A DNA stretch of 64,000 bases, from positions 127,647 to 191,646 of the forward strand of contig NRSV01000057.1 in assembly GCA_002286855.1 (NCBI GenBank). Reading direction: 5' to 3'. The stretch is from Bipolaris cookei. Lineage: Eukaryota > Ascomycota > Dothideomycetes > Pleosporales > Pleosporaceae. Both the position numbers and the translations under genes were made by a program. Under the pieces are notes generated by a model that was not told the origin of the DNA, made no database searches, and was given only the letters and a program-made list of their open reading frames with translations. Below, in pieces: positions 22,139 to 33,111 of this stretch (positions are counted from its first letter, which is position 1; every line of letters starts with the position of its first letter).

Positions 22139-22918
22139 ATGGCTGGACCTGGTGGTGGCCCTTCAAGGCGCAGCCATACCAAATCCCGAAAGGGTTGCAA
22201 AACTTGCAAGCGGAGGCATATTCGCTGTGACGAGACATTTCCCCAATGGTAAACTACACAGGCCCTTTTTTCTCTTATTTTTTTCAGTACCCCATCCACA
22301 GACTAACAACCACTCTAGTCGCAACTGCACGAAGCATCAAGTCCGCTGCGACTACATGGACAGTCCCACTGCCATGATGCCGGAATCTCCACAATCTCCT
22401 CAACAGCCTAACCTGCTCTGGACACCCGAGATTGAGGCCACCATCGAACTCTGGAGACAGACAGGAGAATTCCCTTTCCCAGAGCTTCGAGTCTACCCTC
22501 AGCCACAATGGCGTACCTTGACGACGGTTGATCTCCGTCTCATACACCACCTCTCTTCGATTTCGAACGAAATGTTCAGGAACAGGACCTCGAAATCGAC
22601 TCTCTGGACGGACATGATGCCCAAGTACGCAATTGACTACCCCCCCTTTGTCAATTTGTCAAAACACCACTGACTTGTCTAGATTCTTGAGCATTGCCGC
22701 GTCCCATCCCTTCGTTATGCACAGCATTCTCGCTTTTTCTGCTTCGCATCTTGCCTGGATCTCTCAGTCGGTCGAAACACGCAATCTTGCCTTCCACCAC
22801 GCAAGTCTTGCCCTCAAGGGCCTGCACGACGGCATCACCAACTTTACTAAACACAACTCAGACGCAGTACTTGCGTCCTCTCTTCTACTCGCATGGCAGG
22901 CGACGGACTGGTAAGGAG

Positions 22919-22953
<35 letters not shown>

Positions 22954-24070
22954 ACCAAGTTGCTGGTTCGCAACTAACAAAAGACACAGGCGAGGCTGGG
23001 CTTCTCTGGTTACCGGTACAAAAACAGTAGGTTGAACCTTGCAAGCCTGCAGATGCACAAACTAACAGTAGAATCAGGTAATACAGTCCATGCAGCCCTG
23101 GAGGCACGAATCTCTCTTTGCAGACTACATCACAGAGCATACCCCTATGCCTGACCGACATTTCATGAACCCAATCAGTACACCCATATCGCCAGAAGCA
23201 CACAGGGAGCACATCAACACCCTTGTCGACATTCACGCCTCTCTACAACGACTACAGCCCTACTTGGTTCACAACGAACAGGAGTCGAAATGGGTAGAGC
23301 AGCTGAAGGGCTACCTTGACCGTCTGAGATCGTCAGGTCAAGCACAGAGCCCAGAAGAACAGTTCAATCAGCTGTATGCCCTACGCAAGTGGCTATTCTG
23401 GGTCCCCATTTCACTTTTGGCTGCAAAACGCGGAGACATTGTCGTACTGGTTATCCTAGCACACTTCTACGCTACCGCATTGGCCTTGGAGCCAATGTTT
23501 CCCGATGTTGCATCCGTCTTTGTCGCAGACCTGTCTCTTCGTCCACTGGAAGAAACCACCCAGCTTGTCCAGGCATTCCAAGACCCACGATACGATTCAC
23601 ACGTACAGACCATGTCCTACTTGGTACGATTCCCCATGGACATGGCAACATCATACAAAGCAAGGCGTGAATGGACAAGGCAACAAAGCATGGCCATGCC
23701 ACCAATGCAGCAGCAATCGAGCTATCCGCTAGAGTCGATCAACCAGGATCTGGAGAACCAGATCGCTCAGTACAGCTACGGCCAGAGCCAGAGCCTCTCT
23801 CCCGCTTTTGCACCGTCGCCTCTGACATTTCTTCCGGCTGGCATGGCTTCCACGCCCACATCACCATATCTCGAAGTACCTCGGTCATCGACAACGGTGG
23901 ATGCATACGGAACGGCTAGCAGTTATGCGTCGTCAAACAGCTACGCGTCTCCGCTCGGGTCACCGGTAGCGCTGCTACCGCCATACTCAGCCCCGCAGGA
24001 GCACGCAATCTCATTCGGAATGCCATCGGGCTATCCCAGCGGGTTCGTGGCTACACCTATCTGGACGTGA
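22139..24070 (+). CDS. Zn2Cys6 (C6 zinc-cluster) transcription factor, Upc2-like subgroup
   Basis: Five exons (22139-22248, 22319-22624, 22683-22910, 22990-23026, 23078-24070), 557 aa. The N-terminal binuclear cluster has Cys 20, 23, 30, 37, 40 and 47 with spacing C-x2-C-x6-C-x6-C-x2-C-x6-C, preceded by a basic S-H-T-K-S-R-K-G stretch. Cys37 is split by intron 1 (TG|T). A regulatory region rich in hydrophobic helices follows. The last about 130 residues are Ser/Pro/Tyr/Gln-rich and probably form the activation domain. The arrangement resembles fungal sterol-uptake (Upc2-type) regulators, but the target pathway is not readable from sequence. Intron 3 (22911-22989) contains a run of 32 C. Exon 4 is only 37 nt. 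All junctions keep frame. The gene sits alone in a 16-kb gene-poor region, so its neighbours give no hint of targets. Confidence 0.88.
22920..22951 (+). repeat. Poly-C tract of 32 nt inside intron 3 of the zinc-cluster gene
   Basis: An uninterrupted C32 starts 9 nt after the GTAAGG donor. It fills about 40 percent of the 79-nt intron; the CTAAC branch point lies about 15 nt before the acceptor, beyond the tract. Confidence 0.95.
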
Positions 24071-24680
24071 ACGAAGGCGCGCTGAACGAACCCCCAGGAA
24101 CCAAATAAACGCTGCTCCACTGCAGGCGACGGCTTCCCAGGTGCATTATCACATTCCTTCGCCCAATGCAGCAGCCCGGCAGGAGCAAACACCAACTGCG
24201 GGGTACGCGCCAAACCAATACAATCAAGCCTGAGCACCGTTATTTCCCAGATTCGAGAAATCGCACCGACAAGATGAAACGCGACATCCGCCCGGCCCGT
24301 TGTCGTCATCTCCACTGCTGCATGGGACGGCGAGGTCAATTTCCGATCGATTAGCCTGGGGCCATGGAAGGGGAGGTGGAGGTGGTGCATGGGGCCAGGT
24401 TCAAGTTGGTCCGATGACATGGACTCAGTTGCAAGTTGCAAGCTGTCGAGAGCTTTTGCAGTAGTCAGCTTTAGGACTGGCGGCGGCGGGGCTTCGGCGC
24501 AACAGCTGGGGGAGCGCAAGATGGAAAGGTTTAGCGAGCCGGCATATTCTGCACGGGCATGCGACAATGGCCGCCCTATCCTGTTACGTCAACGCAACTA
24601 GTCCGGCGTTCGCTTATGTACGTGTGGGAAAGTAGGCACATGGAGCTGGCGGGAATAGGCCCAGCGAGGCAGAGGCTGGC

Positions 24681-24747
24681 AGCAGGAGCAGCAGCAGCAG
24701 CAGCAGCAGGAGTAGAAGCAGGAGCAGGAGCAGGAGCAGGAGCAGGG
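24681..24747. repeat. AGC/AGG-type trinucleotide and hexanucleotide tract
   Basis: Runs of (GCA)n are followed by (GCAGGA)n. The only open frames across it are Ala/Gly or Pro/Ala low-complexity products of the repeat. Confidence 0.9.
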
Positions 24748-24956
24748 CAGCAATTGACGCCGACAACTGCTGTTTTGACGCGGTTTGGGCGCAAGCTCAA
24801 TACAATCATCTCAGACGATGGCCATGTGTAATGAAGAAGAATATGTATCATCGCAAGTGGAGCGGCGGCTACAAGCAGCCAATTGCGCAATGTCCTTTTT
24901 TTCCTTCTAGATACCTTGCCGTGATGCCACTACGTCCCCAGGGGAACGATATTTTG

Positions 24957-24984
24957 TACATACATACATACTTACTTACTTACT
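24957..24984. repeat. (TACA)n(CTTA)n tetranucleotide repeat
   Basis: About three TACA units pass into about three CTTA units. Confidence 0.85.
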
Positions 24985-25393
24985 AGACATGTATATACTT
25001 GGAGACTACAAAGACAAGCAGCGTGATTGCAAAGCCCAAGACTGGCCAACGGGATGGCAAGCGGATGGCGGGATACTTAGTTGGGAATGGATATTAAGAA
25101 TTAAGGTTGTCCGGTGTGGTGCTAGTCGCTCAGCCCTAGTGGCTTTCCCCTTGTGACGGTCCTGGTTTGCCCTGCGTTTTCGCATCGGGGATTGGCAGGC
25201 TACTTGCCATATATAGTTATTTTAGAGCCAATGGGCAGTAAGCGGCACACGAGCCCTTGTCACGCCTAACCCAGCACGCCGGCTTTACGTACTAGCATGG
25301 TGAGACCAAAACAGGACCATGGACGATGCATCACAACAGCTGTTTTCCCTGGCGCCAAGGGTTGGCGTCGAGGTATCGCCTAGCCCGGTAGCC

Positions 25394-25911
25394 CTACTGG
25401 CACTTGTCTCTATGGCGCGTAGACAGACATGGACATGTACAGGCTGAAAGGTGGCCGTCGTACGACGCACAAAAGCAATCGCACGCTAGCGTATGACCTA
25501 CAGCAGGACCGGGATCACGCGTGATGTCATTCCAATCGGCCGGTTCGGTTTGGGCGGGTAGTGGAACCCCAGCCTGTTCGCGGGCGCACCGCCACGCGTC
25601 CGTTGACTGGTCCACCATGCTCCCCATCTCGCCTGCCTGCTTCGGGGCTTGATTGCGAAGAGTCAGTGGCAGACTAAGTACTAAACTGCCACAGCGCCTG
25701 CACCGCCACTTACCTCCAGCCGAGTCTCGACGTTGCCGTCCACCTCGACGATCTTTTTGTCGCGTAGCTTTTCCTCCTGCACACATGCGTGCGTCAATGC
25801 TTGAAACCCGCGCTTAGCAAATCCTTTTGCAACCCCAGCCCCCGCGCAACCAACCGTCCAACGCGATACGCGAGAATCCTCCTGGCCTGCCCTCGTAGCT
25901 GCAAGCACCAT
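25394..25911 (-). CDS. Weak candidate: small spliced hypothetical protein
   Basis: I do not recognise this protein. ATG 25911 opens 66 codons ending E-T-R-L-E at a strong GTAAGT donor (25713). A CTGAC branch point and a CAG acceptor (25637) follow, then 80 codons to a stop at 25394, giving 146 aa. The charged stretch E-E-K-L-R-D-K-K-I-V-E-V-D-G looks protein-like; the C-terminal 30 residues are Cys-rich. Several AG acceptors lie within 15 nt, so the second exon frame is uncertain. It could equally be chance signals in intergenic DNA or a decayed gene. Confidence 0.2.
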
Positions 25912-27387
25912 ACACTCACTGTGTCGCCTGCGTACTTCAGAGTTTGAACTGCCTCACATCATATACTACATACTTACGTATACATGTACTCTAACAGCTT
26001 TTGCCCACATGGCGCCCACACGGCTAGCCAGTCGGTACCAAGTGCTTAGCTCACACACCATGCCAGGTCCCAACCAAGTCGACCCATTGCCTCGGATCCC
26101 CGGGATTCTTGCGTGTCTTGGGAAGCAAGAGAGAAAAGGAAAGAAAGAAGACTGGTACATCCCGAAGCTGCCCAAAGCACATCGCCTGCTGACCTGCAAG
26201 GTTTCGGACGCTCTTCACCAGGTACACATGTGCTAACATGGCAGGCCCTGCAGATACCCAATCCGCCCCTGATCACCTTTGGTGTCCTCGTTTGTGGACA
26301 ACGAGAGACCAAAATGGCAGCTTCCCTGCCGTTTTCGTGCAATCACAGATGAGAAATCTATGTCAGACCCACAAGATTTGTATGCTGTTGAGCCTCAGGC
26401 TTTCCACTCCGTCGCTGCTTTGGGCTCCGTTTTCTCCATCCGAGTCTCTAAAATTGCTTGTTCGCCACAAAAGACCCATCAGCGAGCATGTTGAGAGTTC
26501 CACCGTTGTCGCTGCATCCCGCGGCCCCTCATTGGAGCCTCAAGAAGCCGCATGGGTGTCGAGGCTTAGTTTCGCGCCGCAGTTGTGCGCTGTCTGCGTA
26601 AGTTAGTGTCGGACGAATCATTCCGTCACCTTGCTCTCTTTCTCTCTCTCTTAGTATGCATTCTTCACAAGTAAATATTTCTGTCGCTATCGGCGCTCAC
26701 ATGGACACCCAGGAGAGAGGAAGAATCGCGCGCGTGTGTGTGTAGAGCTGCGAATGACTCGGTACCTTACTCTTCCTACTCACGTGCAGGGGACCGCCTA
26801 CTCATTGACCGCTACTCAGCGATCTGTCCATCTTTACTCGGCCGAGCGTGCATCGTGATGTGCTTTGCTTACGTGCGTAAACTATCTTTTTGGACACTAG
26901 TACACTTCAGGTTATTGATAATTTTCTATTTCTGGGGCAACTACGCGCTTCCACTTGCTCTTCCAGAGGCCGCAATGCGGCACTTCGGGTTTTCGCATCA
27001 GTTCGCCCCGAAAGCAGTAATGTTCGGCGTCGAAGGCGGAAGAAGCAATCTGACAATATGATATGCGCATATAACCTTTGGCTCAAGACGCTTGCGTCTA
27101 AGGCAAGCACAACCAGTTAATTCACTAACTGCCCTACCACTGACTGGGAGTTCGTGCGGCGTAACGGCTCGCTCATCTCTTGGTACCACCGCCCGTGTCC
27201 CAAGTTTTTCTCCGGAACATTTCTTTCTCCCCTTCCGCCCGCACGCACCCTCGCACGTTCTGGAGCTGCCCTGCCAGGCTCATCAAACTCCTGCGGAAAT
27301 CTGCGCTCACACCATCACACCGGTTCCCCGAGACACAACCACGTCCATGCATAGGCATGCGAACTGACCGCCGAATTCAACTACCGA

Positions 27388-27406
27388 TGTGTGTGTGTGT
27401 GTGTGT
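27388..27406. repeat. (GT)9 microsatellite
   Basis: A plain GT dinucleotide run in gene-free DNA. Confidence 0.9.
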
Positions 27407-29377
27407 CTACCTATGTGTGTCACGACTCAAGCGACCTTTTTCTTAGTCCCACCCAGGTCTCGGTACAATCTACTGCGCTACGGCGAATCAAGATTGACCC
27501 TAGTCGTCCCACCATCAGAACACTACTCCTGTTACTGTCACAATCACCACTACTATCATGCACACGTGCTGTCGCCGGAGAAAAAGGTACATCTCTAACG
27601 AATGCGGAGATGCCCACCACACAGCGATCGACAACCTTTGACTGCACCAAGCCATTCTATTCTGCAACGCGTGGCGCTAAGAGTTTCTAGGAGAACATTT
27701 TTCTAGCTAACCTTTTACAACAGGCTCCAATCCATCAAGCCGCCTTGTATGGTGGCGATCTTACGCATCAAACCACACCTAGCGTCACTGTCCTGCGATA
27801 GCCTCAACCTACTCGGCGTCCAAGGCTTAGACGCGCCGGATTAATAAGCCCGAACATTATAGGGGCTAACGTGATAGCAGATGCTAGCGTCTGTATCGTG
27901 ACGACGAACCATAGCTCTCAGAATTATAAGCTAACGGGACGTGCCGCATGCCCGCAAAAGAAAGGGAGATACGAGGTCGGAGACTAACCATCTCAAGATA
28001 TGTATACACGTGTCTGCTGCAGTGGGTAGTGGCAATTCCTGTCACTTGCCGGCCCTGCGACTTGCATTCATGTCCAGGCGATCGCGGCTGTAGATGTCTC
28101 GTCCCGAGCTCGGTTCGCGTCACGTGGATGACTCTGAGCGACTTGGTTTACCCTCTTGGAAAACTCAAGTCAAGCGATATTTTTTTTCTCTCCCTTTTCC
28201 TTACCCCTCGTTTCTCAAAAGGTATAGGAGGCCTGAAATTACGTGTACTGTGGTACGTGTTAACCATGTGTTACACTCTTCGGCCCGGTTTTCGAGGGAG
28301 AAACGTAGTCAACTATACCGAGCCATGCTGCGCCATATCGGCAAGATGGTTGACATGGTCCTTTGTAAATGATTCATGCACTAGGATTGTTTCGCGAATA
28401 TTCCTGGTTCGACATTGACCCTCTTGGTATCTCGAGTTTGTCAAGGGAGGAGAGGCGATATGACAAGGTTTGTGTGTGACACAATCGCTTGCGGCGGATG
28501 ATGTTTCGTTTTGAATATGATACCCTTTTCCTTTTACCACTGTCAGAGCACATAAGCCCAGGTTTGCAAGGATTCCGATACCCCAGTCAAACCGGCAGTT
28601 GCCTGCTCACAGCCCACGACCCCGACCGACTCGTCTGTAAGCAGCCGACGATGTCCAGCGTTTGTAATAAAGGATACGTCATTCAGAATTGTGCACTGTA
28701 TTTCTGACAAGAGCCTTTTTTTTCTTCCTTCACGGCAAATACCAAGCGAAGTATGACAGTCCCCTAATACATTATTGACATGCATTCGAGCCTTGCAGAG
28801 TTTAAAGCCGAATTGAACAAGACGGGTGTCAAGGCTAATGTCAATTCGTGGACAGCCCAATAGCCTAATACCGCAGGTTGAGCTTACAACAAGGGAATTT
28901 ACAAGGTGGCAAAGGATTCCACTTTGCATCTATCTATCTAGCAATCGCATACAATTCAATATGCATCTCCTCATATATTTATTACGTAAGAAATATACTT
29001 AGATGATATTTACTCAAGATTCATCCCTACACTATATAGTCCTATCCACACTCCGTCACCATCCCACATTCCTCCTCTCCATTTCTTTCATAACCACCGG
29101 CCCCCAGTCCCGTGCCCTCAACTCGACCAAGAACGAAACAGAAAATGAACTCTGGGATTCCAATAAATTACCAGAGACTACGAATGAATAAAGTGTTTTG
29201 CTCCCATCAGTTACAGGTCGGCACATCTGCGGATCCACTGGGCTAGCTAGCTTTGTTAGAATCAAAACAATCTACATTACTGTACAGATAAAATATGATA
29301 GGCAATAATATAGTTTAGATATCGCCATCTAGCCAGCCAGATTCGTGTAGAAAGAACATGAAGAAGAAACATGATTT

Positions 29378-29381
<4 letters not shown>

Positions 29382-29415
<34 letters not shown>
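29382..29415 (+). repeat. Poly-A tract of 34 nt
   Basis: An uninterrupted A34 in AT-rich DNA. A poly-A this long can mark the 3' end of a retroposed sequence, but nothing upstream is recognisable as one. Confidence 0.95.
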
Positions 29416-29421
<6 letters not shown>

Positions 29422-31325
29422 GGGTTTTCTTATTACCCATAGCTTTATAAGGCGGACGTTTCAGTTTATGGAAATTTTTACCGATTACAAGAATATAACT
29501 CTTGTTGGCTATAGAATAGTCTATTCAGTATGCATATGTAGAAACGGAGCTTCTCATGTTTCGTTCTTCGCACTGAATCGAAATATAGCACTGGGTGGGC
29601 GGAATAAGGATGATGCTCTGAAACCCGATTTTTATTTTATTTTTTTTTATTTTCGATCGAGGAGATGCATGTGCGTTGCATAGGAGATAATAGTGGAAGT
29701 ATGCGGCAGTAACTTGGGCTGGGGTATTTGAAGGTTATTTTGAGTGTTGTGCTTTCAGAAAGTCTTTTTTCTCTTTCAGATGGTGTTGCGGCGCGTGTGG
29801 GTATTCTTTTTCCGTGACTTTTTGCGGAAAAGTGTGGTTGGAGTTCATGATACGAAGATAACCTACCACAGGGAAGTAGTCGGGACACGGACTGTTTGAA
29901 GAGAGAGAACCCGAGAAGAAATTCAAAGCAGTTATGAGTAAATGCAAATCTACATATATCTACATATAGGAACTAACATCAAGAGAGCGTGCTTTGGCTT
30001 CTCCCCTTCTCTCTTGTTTTTTTTGTCGCAATCGTTAGGAATACTTCTTAGTTCACATGAACATAGCTTGTAATAGTTGAGAGTCATACTATATATCAAG
30101 TTACGCAGCGATTTTCTTTATTACTAAAGGTTCTGATTGCGCACCAATGCAGCTGTTCTGCAACTCGCAGATACCATCACTAATTGGTTCACCCTGGACC
30201 ACAGCAATAAAAAAACTATAGTCTAGTTGAAGTAATGGCGCATAGTACATCTATGTATAGCTACTGGAAGACAACTCCATAGCAGGCAACATGCCTGCGA
30301 TTGCACCTACGTCCGCGGACTCCGACACCATTAGATAGTGATCTTTATATAGCTCGATCTGACCAAGTCGAAACTAGTTCAACCCGCATTTAGCTGTAAC
30401 AAGTATACTTAATTCACGAGCAAAGTTCCGAATTACTAGCGGAGACAAAATTTATGTCACGTTATTAAAGCGCCGTACGTGCTTTTGCGCCTTGGTCTGA
30501 TACTCCACAAAGCGGAGACACCAGCCCTAATGATCGACGCGGGATAGTAAAACAGGCTAGCTGGTTTATTATATCGATATAGAATATTACATGCGGCTGG
30601 CACTTGATCTGCGCATATATGGCATGATGCCAACCTCGAGTCAGGTTAAGCGATAGCGCGCGAAGCCAACGCTTTGTCATTAGCTTGGGGTGGAACATTT
30701 ATGCCATTTGGTTTCAAAGTGCGCCAATGACGATATGGATAGCATGATACATTAGTGTAGAGTCAGGACGGTCTGTGCCCAAAGGGAGAGAGAGCCCAAA
30801 ATATGCATGAAACTACCGTGGTACCTAGGCACTTCCATGTTTATTGCGTACATATGTCACCTTCCTTAAAAAGATTGGGCTACAGGTACTGGTGACACCC
30901 ATGACCTTGTCACTGCACGGCTATCGCTAATATCCGCAGCAAAGCTCAGATTTTCTGCCTGGGCATCTGGACGCTTTCTTAGTTCCAATTAAAGTTTGGA
31001 GATACCCAAAGGTCATGCACGTGATGCTGAGTAAGGAACAATAGCGGTAGATGTGACAACAAGCAAGTGATAAGGCACTAGGTGTATACCGAAAAAGGCC
31101 AAAAAACCTTAATTGTACTACAGGGCTCAGCAAAAGCCAAAACAAGACATGCTGGGCGCCTGTTGCGATCTACACAGGACAGACCATGCATCACTTGATA
31201 TAGCGGGGTTCTCGGAACGGTTCCGACCACGGGCCGATGTGATCCCGGCGGTAGGCGTCGATGGCGTAAGAGCCATCAGCGACAACACATTACCAGCAAA
31301 AGCAACCTTGCCTTCAAACGCAATC

Positions 31326-32451
31326 ATGTCTGGAGGCTGGAATACTATAGAGTCCGATGCTGTTAGTGCACCGCCACCTGCGCAAAAAAAAAAAACACCC
31401 TCTTCACCTACTGACTCGCGCAGGGCGTATTCACCTATCTGATCGAGAAGCTCGGTGTTAAGGACGTACAGTTTGAAGAGCTCACCACGCTCGAAGCATC
31501 GGACCTGCAAAACCTCGGTACAATCTATGGCGTCATATTCCTCTTCAAATACCCTACCGGCGAGAAGCCCAGCGATGTACCGAAAGATGGTACCTATGAC
31601 TACGAGGCGGCGAGCTCCATCTTCTTCCCGGCGCAAACCATACAGAATGCCTGCGGAACACAGGCGATAGTCTCGCTTCTGTTGAATAGAGGAGAAGAGA
31701 TTGATATCGGCAAGGAGCTGAGGGAGTTCAAGGAGTTTGCCGGTGACTTCCCGCCAGACGTATGTTGAACCAACAATGATATTTTGCGACATATGCTAAC
31801 CCAGGCAAAAGCTCCGTGGCGAGACTCTCTCCAACTCCGACCTCATCCGCGAAACACACAACTCATTCGCACGCTCCTCGCCCTTCGTCGATGAGACGCA
31901 GCGAACAGCAACCGAAGACGACGATGTATTCCACTTCATCGCGTAAGCATTCCACCCTTGCTCAAGCCAAAAAAAAATATCCACCCTCGAACACAGAACT
32001 AACGCATAACTCTACCAGCTACACAAGTATAAACAATAAACTCTACGAACTCGATGGCCTCCAGCCAGCGCCCATTTCCCATGGGCCCTGCACTTCCTCA
32101 GAATTCCCTCAGAAAATCATCCCCGTACTCCAACGCCGCATCGCCCGCTACCCGGCCACTGAAATCCGCTTCAACCTCATGGCCTGCTGTCGCGACCTAC
32201 GTATCCGTGCCCGAGAGATTGGGGACGAGGAAGAGTTGGAGGAGCAAGAAGATAAGCGCGCAAGGTGGCTGTGGGAGAACTCGCTACGAAGACATAACTT
32301 TGTGGGGTTTGTGGGCGAGCTGCTGAAGAGCGTTGTGAGGGCAAAGTTGAACCAAGGTGGCGATGCGTATGACAAGTGGGTTGAAGAGGCCAAGGAAAGG
32401 TCGATCAAGAGGAGGGAGGACCTGAGGAAACAGGGTATTGCAGAGGATTGA
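31326..32451 (+). CDS. uch2: Ubiquitin C-terminal hydrolase, UCH37/UCHL5 type (peptidase C12)
   Basis: Four exons (31326-31361, 31424-31759, 31812-31942, 32019-32451), 311 aa. It starts M-S-G-G-W-N-T-I-E-S-D, aligned with the UCH37 N terminus. The active site is complete: Gln83 (oxyanion), Cys89 in Q-N-A-C-G-T-Q-A, His165 in V-F-H-F-I-A, and Asp180 in Y-E-L-D-G-L, each one residue offset from human UCH37 (recalled). The C-terminal helical ULD-like tail (about 255-311) is present; in UCH37 this is the region that docks to proteasomal Rpn13 or to INO80. It trims ubiquitin chains, mainly at the 26S proteasome. Intron 2 (31760-31811) needs the AAAAG acceptor to keep frame, although a CAG lies 7 nt upstream. 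The symbol follows S. pombe. Confidence 0.92.
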
Positions 32452-33111
32452 GGGGAAGGAGAGGCGACACTGTCGTTCTGTGGTGGTAATGCAAGCAGGA
32501 TTGGGTGTTTGTGTATGATGACACTGCGTATACATGTTTGAACGCATGCACAGCAGTTCTGATGATTACTCAAACCTGCCATTTCGGATAGCACAATACA
32601 CAGATGAAATAGTACATGCAGAGTTTCATTCTTGCAGTATTGCAAGAACTCTTCACAGCCCCGCTTATATTCTTTCATGTTGATTTCACCTCTTGCCTCG
32701 GGCATTTCACACATTTTTATACACACAGCAAGATGCAAGTTAAAAATAAAATAAAATAAAAGGATGATGACGAGATAATAATTGGTATTCAGGATCATAA
32801 TAAGTCCTTCAAAGTCTGTCATATACTAAATACTCTCATCTCGAACCCATCCTCATGATCCAACAACAATAGACACACCAAGACAAACAAACAAAAAAAC
32901 GGACGACTCCAGCTAGATCCTATAAACGCCATTTTCGCTATGCTAGCTCGATAGTCTGGGGAAGGGATATATACGCTTCGCTACATTACTTCATAAACGT
33001 GGTATGATATGGTATTAGAAAGGCCATGGGATGATAAGAGAAAAGGAAAAAAAAAGAAGAAAAAAAAAGACAAAGGAAAAATGAGCTTTTGTCTATGCCG
33101 AAACAAGACAT
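32452..33111. other. Convergent intergenic gap
   Basis: Contains the 3' ends of the UCH37 gene (+) and the coiled-coil protein gene (-). A-rich tracts at about 33040-33080 lie close to the minus-strand stop. No gene seen. Confidence 0.5.

Larger units (their letters stand above)
24071..31325. other. 7.2-kb gene-poor region
   Basis: No confident gene apart from one weak spliced candidate (25394-25911). It contains trinucleotide and tetranucleotide repeats, and a visibly AT-richer section (about 28900-30500) with a 34-nt A run. I looked for transposase, reverse-transcriptase or terminal-repeat signatures and recognised none. The last few hundred bases form the UCH37 promoter. Confidence 0.5.

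Noticed and set aside
15495..31325. A biosynthetic gene cluster controlled by the zinc-cluster regulator
   Set aside because: No synthase, P450, oxidoreductase or transporter lies near the regulator; neighbours are Kap104 and UCH37.
24071..31325. Transposable element in the gene-poor region
   Set aside because: I could not find terminal repeats, target-site duplications or transposase/reverse-transcriptase remains by eye; the A34 run alone is not enough.
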